DNA of 64,000 bases from assembly GCA_018292915.2 (NCBI GenBank), contig JACVVK020000334.1, forward strand, positions 303,501 through 367,500, written 5' to 3'. The first letter of the stretch is position 1; every line of letters starts with the position of its first letter. Shown here in pieces: positions 56,852-64,000 of this stretch. The DNA comes from Batillaria attramentaria (Eukaryota > Mollusca > Gastropoda > Batillariidae). A program made the position numbers and the translations under genes. The notes beneath the pieces are model-generated. The model searched no databases. It had not been told where the DNA came from and worked only from the letters and a program-made list of their open reading frames with translations.

Positions 56852-59800
56852 GGGTCTGTGTGTCCGCAGTAAACCTGAACATCGGTCTTTTCTCAGAATC
56901 TACAAACAGCAAAGGCACTGAACTTGGCCTGCTGATAGACAGGCATAAGAACTTTCAAAACATACCCTATTGATTGACCTTGACCCAAGGTCAAGGCCAC
57001 TAAAGCTGTCTGTTTGGAAATATTACATTGGCAATTTCTCAGAATCAAGAAAAGCCAGAGACATCAAACTTTGCATGGTGATAGACATCGACAATACCTT
57101 TACTGACATACCTGTATTCAGTGTTGTTGTTGTTTTTATCAGTTTTTTTTAATTGTTGTCATTATTTAAATTTTAATTTGTGTGCTAGTGTGCTAACAGG
57201 GAAAAGATGAAATATTTTAGTCAAAGTTTACACCGAGAAGAAAATATATGAGGAACACTTTTTATCAGATGAATAATCATCATCATCATCATCATCGTCG
57301 TCGTCGTCGTTGTATGAAGCGTTGCACACTGCTAGGCTTGTGTCCGTGTGGACAAAGTCCACTACAATGTGTGTAACTGTACAATGACAGTAATCTGTAG
57401 TGAAGCATGTCTATACTTTGTACAGTCAACTCACTTCAAGTTTCCTGCTTCACCACAAACCAACTAACGCCTGGAATATTGTATGATAGACTTCCTCACC
57501 TGCTGTAGTGAAGCATGTCTATACTTTGTACAGTCAACTCACTTCAAGTTTCCTGCTTCAGCACAAAACAACTAACGCCTGCAATATTGTATGATAGACT
57601 TCCTCACCTGCTGTAGTGAAGCATGTCTATACTTTGTACAGTCAACTCACTTCAAGTTTCCTGCTTCAGCACAAACCAACTAACGCCTGGAATATTGTAT
57701 GATAGACTTCCTCACCAGCTGTAGTGAAGCATGTCTATACTTTGTACAGTCAACTCACTTCAAGTGATAGACTTCCTCACCTGCTGACAAGTGTTTGATA
57801 CAGATCACGTGACATTGTGGGGTCCGTTCTACACGCCAGGCGCTGTGTCCACCAACTGTCCAGTTCCCCGAGTACAGCGGCGTCCACGTGCCAGGGCGTG
57901 GTGCGGTCAGACATGACGTCACTACACACACACAGCGCCACGGCCGCTCTCACGTCTGGAGCACCCACACACCCACACACCCGCTGAAAAAGGGAGCGTA
58001 TTCATCGTCACGTGACAGTTTACAGTCAAACCAAATGGTTGACTGGGTGATGGGGTCAAAACATAATAATAATAAGAAGAAGAATAATGGGTATTGTGTA
58101 GGATCTTTACCCAATTTCTTAAATTGGCTCAAACTGATCCCAACACGCACGCTCACGTGAATCACACGCATTCTCTCACAAACTGGACATGAACACGCTA
58201 CAATCACGTGGTGCGGAGGGACAACTCAGCCATTTAAGTTTCTTAATTTAGAATTGTATTCATCGTCACGTGACAGTTTACACTTGAAAGCAAATGGCTG
58301 ACCGGCCATGAGGTCAAAACGTAATAATGATAATAAAATTAATAATAGTAATAATAATAATTGAGTATTGTATAGGAGCTTTACCCAATTTCTTTAATCG
58401 GCTGAAGGCGCCGCGAACTGAACCCAACACGTTCATGTGAATCACACGCACTCTCTCACACACTGGACATGAACACATTACAATCACGTGGTGAGAAGGG
58501 AGAGCTCAGAAAATTAAGTTTCGAAATTTAGAATTGCATTTATTTTCAAATTTTGTGTCCTGAATATTTCCAAAGCAGAGGGCGGGGAAGCCGGAGTATC
58601 TGGAGAGAACCCCCGACGATCAGCCCGAATGAACGGTGTCATGTACGAGAAGGAAACATTTTTGAGCGAATGTACTTAACCCGTGTATTTGACATTTGAC
58701 AAGATTAACATAACGGGACTCGTGTCAGTGTCATCATTATTTGCTTTCCGGCGAAGGCTGTGGCTGGCTGGCCTATTTATAGAAACTTTCACGGACATGT
58801 TAATACATGAAAAGCACGGCACTTTGAAAGGAAGCCGTGTTTCTGTAATGCAGTGTATTAGGAGCGTGCTCGTCTGAGCGGTGTACAAATCCTGAAGTCT
58901 ACGAAATAAAAAGAAAGGAAAAAAAAACAAAAAACAAACAAAACTAAAACAAGCACTTGGTATGTCGCAGCCTCCACTGTGTACACAAAAGTATGGTGAT
59001 AAATTGTGCAGACAAAGTGAGTTTCTGACCTGTGCCAGCTGACTGTCTCCATCCAACACGTGCTGTAGCTGCGTCCTGCTGATGTAGGGCAGGATCAGCG
59101 TTTTGCGGACACTCACTCCCGGCGCCACGTCACTCATCACGTGATTCACAACCTTCTCACACTTGTCCAGCTGTTTCACGGCCTTGGTGACCTTGTCAGC
59201 CACAGCTTTGTCTGGTGGGTTGTTGTCATGGATACCCACTGACTTGATCTCCCCGAGCAGGACGCCGTATTTGCGGTGTATGACGATAACGTCAAAGTCG
59301 CCCTCTCGCTGTGTGGCGGGAAGATCCCCGGGTAGCGGGAACTGAGCAGCGTGGGTAGCATCCAGCTTGTTCAGGTAGTGAGTGAAGTCTAGTGACGACA
59401 TCACAAACATGGCTTCCTGTCGCTGCTCTCCTAGCGTCTGTAGACAGTACAGCACGTGCTGTTGGGCGAAGTCGTCACGTGAGTCGGATTCTTGCACGTT
59501 GATTGGCTGAGCGAGTGGATGCTGCTCTCTGGTCCACAGACTGTGGTCCGTGTGTCGTATGTTGATTGGCTGGGTGATGGGGACGTATTCCCGTGTCCAC
59601 ATGCTGTATGCTGAGTGACCTGGTGTTACATGAGACGTGTGTTGACCTGTTTCCCGTGTCCACATACTATGTGATGAGTGTTGTCTCATCGCGTTACGAC
59701 TATTGCCCGAAGGTGAGACAAACGGACGACTGACAAATCCCCGTAAAGGTCGCAACACCAGGACCGGTTGCCCGGCAACAGTGTCTCTATTATACGGCAC

Positions 59801-60193
59801 ACGGTTCATGATGCAGGGCGGTACACAGTAAGTGCGGGTGTCAAGGTCACGGTATAGTGACGTCACCACGCGTCTCCACTCATTCTCCAAAGTCTGTTGC
59901 GTAGTCACTGAGCCTGAGGTGGTGACTGATGTAGTAGTAGCTGGTGAGGTGGTGACTGATGTAGTAGTTACTGGTGAGGTGGTGACTGGTGTAGTAGTTA
60001 CTGGTGAGGTGGTGACTGATGTAGTAGTTACTGATGAGGTGGTGAGAGGAGCGATGGCTGCTGGTGATGTGGTGACAAGGGCGGTAATTGCTGGTGAGGT
60101 GGTGACTGGGGTGTGGAGTGACGTGGAGCTGGTGACTGTGTCAGGGTGAGTGTTCCCTGGGCCATGATCTGCTGCTGGAGGTCTTTCCGACAT
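53854..60193 (-). CDS. Nuclease-SF1 helicase fusion gene, copy C, 5 exons, 904 aa
   Basis: Exons are 59030-60193, 57781-57983, 56182-56673, 54833-55242 and 53854-54299. Exons 2-5 have exactly the same lengths as in copy B (203, 492, 410, 446). Introns are GT-AG (donors GTCAGA, GTGAGG, GTAAGT, GTATGT). The nuclease core has Asp301 and Glu315/Lys317, Walker A is residues 514-521 and motif VI Arg is 892. Exon 1 is 168 codons shorter than in B because of fewer N-terminal repeats. The frame is intact, so B and C are both apparently functional paralogues. The upstream flank is shared with A and B, so regulation is likely similar. The biochemical role is inferred from motifs only. Confidence 0.85.
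56700..57330. repeat. Intron 2 of copy C: (GTT)n, (GT)n/(CTGT)n and an anchored repeat
   Basis: A (GTT)n tract and a GT/CTGT microsatellite (56780-56855) are followed by about 270 bp containing TTGACCTTGACCCAAGGTCA and ATCAAACTTTGCATGGTGAT. This is typical of microsatellite-anchored mollusc repeats (inference). It is absent from intron 2 of copies A and B. Confidence 0.6.
57397..57780. repeat. 108-bp minisatellite, four units, intron 2 of copy C
   Basis: Same repeat as 2253-4189. The unit adjoining exon 2 is shortened by an internal deletion (AAGTGATAGACTTCC). The donor-like word on the minus strand is kept in each unit. Confidence 0.95.
57998..58545. repeat. Tandem duplication within intron 1 of copy C
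   Basis: The segment GTATTCATCGTCACGTGACAG through TTTAGAATTG is present twice in a row (about 57998-58253 and 58254-58540). Introns 1 of A and B have it once. The exon 1/exon 2 junctions are unaffected. Confidence 0.85.
59920..60115 (-). repeat. Short Thr/Ser/Pro coding repeat in exon 1 of copy C
   Basis: About six units of the 30-bp repeat (TTSPVTTTPV type), the fewest of the three copies. Together with A and B it shows length polymorphism between paralogues. Confidence 0.88.
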
Positions 60194-60310
60194 TTTGTCA
60201 CGAACTCTTCCCGGTCACGGCGTCACGATTTGGCGGCTGGCGTGTGACGGATCCAGACAACGTGACGACGTTGTGCACTGTCTGTGATAAATTATAAAGG
60301 TTTACAATCA

Positions 60311-60486
60311 TGGGGGAGCCGGGGTGGTCGAATGGTAGAGCGTTGGACATCTAATGCTCGGGTCGTGAGTTCGATCCCGGCTGGGCCCAAATGTTTGTGC
60401 TGGCTTTTTCATCGTTGCCCCGTCTTTGATATCACCCTATGTGGTGGAAAAGGACGTTAAACCCCCAAACACCCACCCACCTACCC
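60311..60486 (+). mobile_element. tRNA-derived SINE (family 1) upstream of copy C
   Basis: An 11-bp target duplication GTTTACAATCA flanks it (60300-60310 and 60487-60497). Copies A and B have the uninterrupted sequence (GTTTACAATCATAGACTGAG in A). A and B boxes and the GGACGTTAAACC tail are intact. It lies about 120 bp upstream of the start codon. Confidence 0.92.
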
Positions 60487-60835
60487 GTTTACAATCAGAC
60501 TGAGTGACAGAGTCACGTGGTTAAGACAGATTCCTGCTGAATTTGTGTGCCACGCGAGACGCATGTTTGGGTGACACATGTTGTTCATGTGTGGACGATA
60601 AACTGTCAGTTGTTGTGATGTGGATATTGTCACGGTCAGACTCTCTGCTGAATGTCGCTATGTACTTATGTGTCAAGACGGTGACAGAAACCATGTACAC
60701 AATAATACAACAACAGACTGTCAGTTGTTTACAGACATGGCACAAGCACAGTTACAGCACCTTGTATACAAGTCAGTCATAAGCACCAGTTTCCATCTGT
60801 AACAGGAAATACTGAAAAGATCACACAGGACTGTG

Positions 60836-60937
60836 TGTAGATATTGTACTTCCTTTATGAAACAAGCACGACATATCAACCCGTTATTACTGGAGAGCAA
60901 TATGTCGTGCTTGTTTCATGAAGGAAGTACAATATCT
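60836..60937. repeat. Upstream hairpin of copy C
   Basis: Inverted arms AGATATTGTACTTCCTT and AAGGAAGTACAATATCT, as upstream of A and B. The loop-side sequence CAGTCAACTCGTTATTA is further repeated at 61080-61220. Confidence 0.8.
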
Positions 60938-61223
60938 GTCTATCACAGTCACATGACCAGCCGGTGTGGGCCAAACTTTAATATTCGTGCTCGTCTTTTT
61001 CTCGTTGCCTCGTCTGACAGCATCCATTCGTGGTGGAAAAGGACGTTAAACTCCCAAACACCCATTCACCGTCCTCTGACTCGACCAGTCAACTCGTTAT
61101 TACTGGAGAGCGATATGTCGTGCTTGTTTCATAAAGGAAGTACAATATCTACATACAGTCCTGTGACTAGACCAGTCAACTCGTTATTATTGGAGAGCGA
61201 TATGTCGTGCTTGTTTCCTTCGC

Positions 61224-61565
<342 letters not shown>

Positions 61566-62095
61566 CAACAACAACAACGACAAAATCCTCATCGAACCTA
61601 ATGTACAGCTGACAGTGGTTTTACTCGCTATCGTGAAACACTGATAGGAGACTGTCAATGTGTTTTTAACCAAACACACTGTGTTATCTGGTCGTGATGT
61701 GTGGATTATCTAGAGCAAACCGTATGACCCAAGTATTTTACCCGGCCCCAAAGTTGTTATCATTCCTACACCGTTATCTGGCTATGTGTACATTATGGTT
61801 TGCTTCAGTTAAAATTACCACTGCTTGTTTAGAGAATGGTTGTCCTACATAGTTTACACCCATCATTATTGTATCGAATAATGTCTGGATCATAATTTTT
61901 TTTTAAGGAAATAATTTTAAGAAACAGTCTTGAAACACAAAATCACTGTTTAAAACAAACCGCATCATAGGGATACCTTTGTCTTCAGTTTCACCTGAAG
62001 ATCTGAGCTGGAAGTCTTCCACGATACAGTTGTCTTTTCCTGTTTTCTCTTGATGTAATTATGTGATGTATGGCCATCACCTACACACGTAGTCT
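61566..62095. other. Non-coding interval
   Basis: AT-rich sequence without a supported gene, RNA or repeat. Confidence 0.5.
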
Positions 62096-62780
62096 ACCAT
62101 TTATTACACCTCTCATGACCTACCCTTCATTACAACTCTTATAATATACCATTTATTACACCTCTCATAACCTACCCTTCATTACACCTCTTATAATATA
62201 CCATTTATTACACCTCTCATGACCTACCCTTCATTACACCTCTTATAATATACCATTTATTACACCTCTCATGACCTACCCTTCATTACACCTCTTATAA
62301 TATACCATTTATTACACCTCTCATGACCTACCCTTCATTACACCTCTTATAATAAACCATTTATTACACCTCTCATAACCTACCCTTCATTACACCTCTT
62401 ATAATAAACCATTTATTACACCTCTCATGACCTACCCTTCATTACAACTCTTATAATATACCATTTATTACACCTCTCATGACCTACCCTTCATTACAAC
62501 TCTTATAATATACCATTTATTACACCTCTCATAACCTACCCTTCATTACACCTCTTATAATAAACCATTTATTACACCTCTCATGACCTACCCTTCATTA
62601 CACCTCTTATAATATACCATTTATTACACCTCTCATGACCTACCCTTCATTACACCTCTCATAACCTACCCTTCATTACACCTCTTATAATAAACCATTT
62701 ATTACACCTCTCATAACCTACCCTTCATTACACCTCTTATAATAAACCATTTATTACACCTCTCATAACCTACCCTTCAA
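62096..62780. repeat. 52-bp satellite, about 13 units
   Basis: The unit CCATTTATTACACCTCTCAT + GACCTACCCTTCATTACACC + TCTTATAATATA is itself built from two related halves, each containing ATTACA(C/A)CTCT. Units alternate between TATACC and TAAACC variants. One unit is partly deleted near 62650. Confidence 0.95.
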
Positions 62781-64000
62781 TTTGTGTGAACATTTTTTTC
62801 TCAAACAAAAACAAAGGTGGGTTGGGGGTGAGGGTGGGGGTGGGGGCGGGGGCGGGGACTGTGGGTTCAGTAGGGAACGGGATATTCTTCGTTTCTTATA
62901 GCAACGTATTAGCAGATCGTCACCACGCAGAATGTCACTTGACAAAAGGTTGATTTAGACCAGACACATCTTGTTGTGTTGGTGTTTTGATAGTCTCTGC
63001 TACAATGTGTTCATCTTGGTGTCATTCAGATCCTATGATGTCTGCCCATTACCGTAAGGGGGGGGGGGGGGGGTATAGAAACATTGTTCTGCAGAGAAGT
63101 CATAGAAATTATGTTGGAAATAAAAGTCTCATCAGCTTTGAATAGTAACTCTGTACAGCAATTCCTTGTGGAAGCTGACTTCCCATAGAAACAGCCCCTC
63201 ACACTGATTTGTCAGGATACATGTAATCACTGAAACCTTTACTCATTTGTTAAAAGGACGTACAACTCAATGTGGCTGTTGACTTGTTGTGCGTAGTATG
63301 TATATCATAATTTTAACACTTACAATCCTGCCAACAATACTAATAGTCATTGACTTTTCGCCTTACCTGCATCAGCATCGGACATCACCGGCTGTAAGAC
63401 AAGACACGATCACGTGACACGGACAGAAACGCCTCCCTCTCACCTTCATCTGACTCAGTCGAATGCTGATAGCAACATGGCGTGTTTGTTTTATGAAGCA
63501 AGTTGACTAATAGTATCAACACACAGTCCTCTCATTTTATCAGTGTAGTTTTTATTGGTGGATACCCATCTCTTTGTCCCTATCTACGTGGGCCAGAGGT
63601 CGATGATCCTGTACAAACCATGACACAGAAACCAACACAGCAGATAACAGATGCGAGAAGCAAGACAGAGACGAGACTATGCAGTGTATAGTTAACTGAC
63701 TGTCTTCGTTATTACTATGACAAAGTGTGATCTTGGTAGACTAGCTCCCTGTATGTCTTCATTATTACTATGACAAAGTGTGACTGCCTAGTGAAGCCTA
63801 TACACGGAAATAGTGACAAGTAAAATCTACAACCTAAAGAAACGTGTCTCAGGGTTCGGTATGTCGTACACAGAGTTCGCCAGAAGATTCCAGTGGCACA
63901 GCGTTTGTCTGTGTGTATGTGTGAGTGTATGAAAACTGCTTATCTTTCTCACACTGCTTCACTGCTCTTCCACAAAAAAGATAGTCTGACCAAGATTCAG
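62781..64000. other. Right end of the window: diverged upstream flank of copy C, no gene
   Basis: A G-rich stretch (62815-62865) and a 16-base G run (63058-63074) are present. The part 63360-63640 (CATCACCGG...GCGTGTTTGTT) resembles 18820-19030 and 31010-31220 upstream of copies A and B. A short direct repeat TGTCTTC(A/G)TTATTACTATGAC AAAGTGTGA lies at 63700-63785. No ORF is convincing. Confidence 0.5.

Overview
The window looks like accessory, repeat-dense DNA from an animal, most likely a mollusc and probably a gastropod. The evidence is GT-AG introns, RTE-type and CR1/L2-type LINE fragments, a Penelope-like element, tRNA-derived SINEs, a Kolobok-like THAP element, abundant (AC)n/(CT)n/poly-G tracts and several long tandem-repeat arrays. 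The taxon is inferred from repeat style and is not proven.

The main gene content is a tandem family, all on the minus strand, of a five-exon gene that I could assemble in frame through canonical GT-AG junctions. Exon 1 encodes a Thr/Ser/Pro repeat region followed by a PD-(D/E)XK/NERD-like nuclease domain. Exon 2 is a 67-codon linker. Exon 3 carries the Q motif, Walker A and Walker B of a superfamily-1 helicase. Exon 4 carries a motif-IV-like segment, and exon 5 carries motifs V and VI. Copy B (28769 to 21585, 1072 aa) and copy C (60193 to 53854, 904 aa) are intact. They differ in length only through the exon 1 repeats. Copy A (7038 to 4190 inside the window) has a one-base frameshift at the end of exon 1. 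Its intron 2 is interrupted by an RTE LINE, and its helicase exons would lie left of the window. The nuclease-plus-SF1-helicase architecture recalls prokaryotic defence and repair proteins. An innate-defence role in the animal is inference only.

Layout: 1-2079 RTE LINE ORF; 2253-7038 copy A; 7.1-20.6 kb flank of copy A inflated by LINE fragments, SINEs, a Kolobok-like insertion and two duplicated blocks; 20.7-28.8 kb copy B with a 34-bp array at its 3' end; 28.8-31.3 kb its upstream flank with a TIR element; 31.8-33.2 kb foldback element; 33.9-40.7 kb 72-bp satellite; 40.7-43.9 kb a TSD-flanked retroposon and a Penelope-like element; 44.2-50.96 kb a segment bounded by inverted LTR-like sequences; 51-53.4 kb non-coding, with a promoter-like cluster; 53.4-60.2 kb copy C; 60.2-64 kb its upstream flank and a 52-bp satellite.

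Two minisatellites are tied to the gene structure. A 108-bp repeat begins at the exon 2 donor and copies that donor sequence in every unit (18 units in A, 4 each in B and C). A 34-bp repeat overlaps the 3' end of exon 5, so the array-proximal DNA encodes helicase motif VI and the stop codon.
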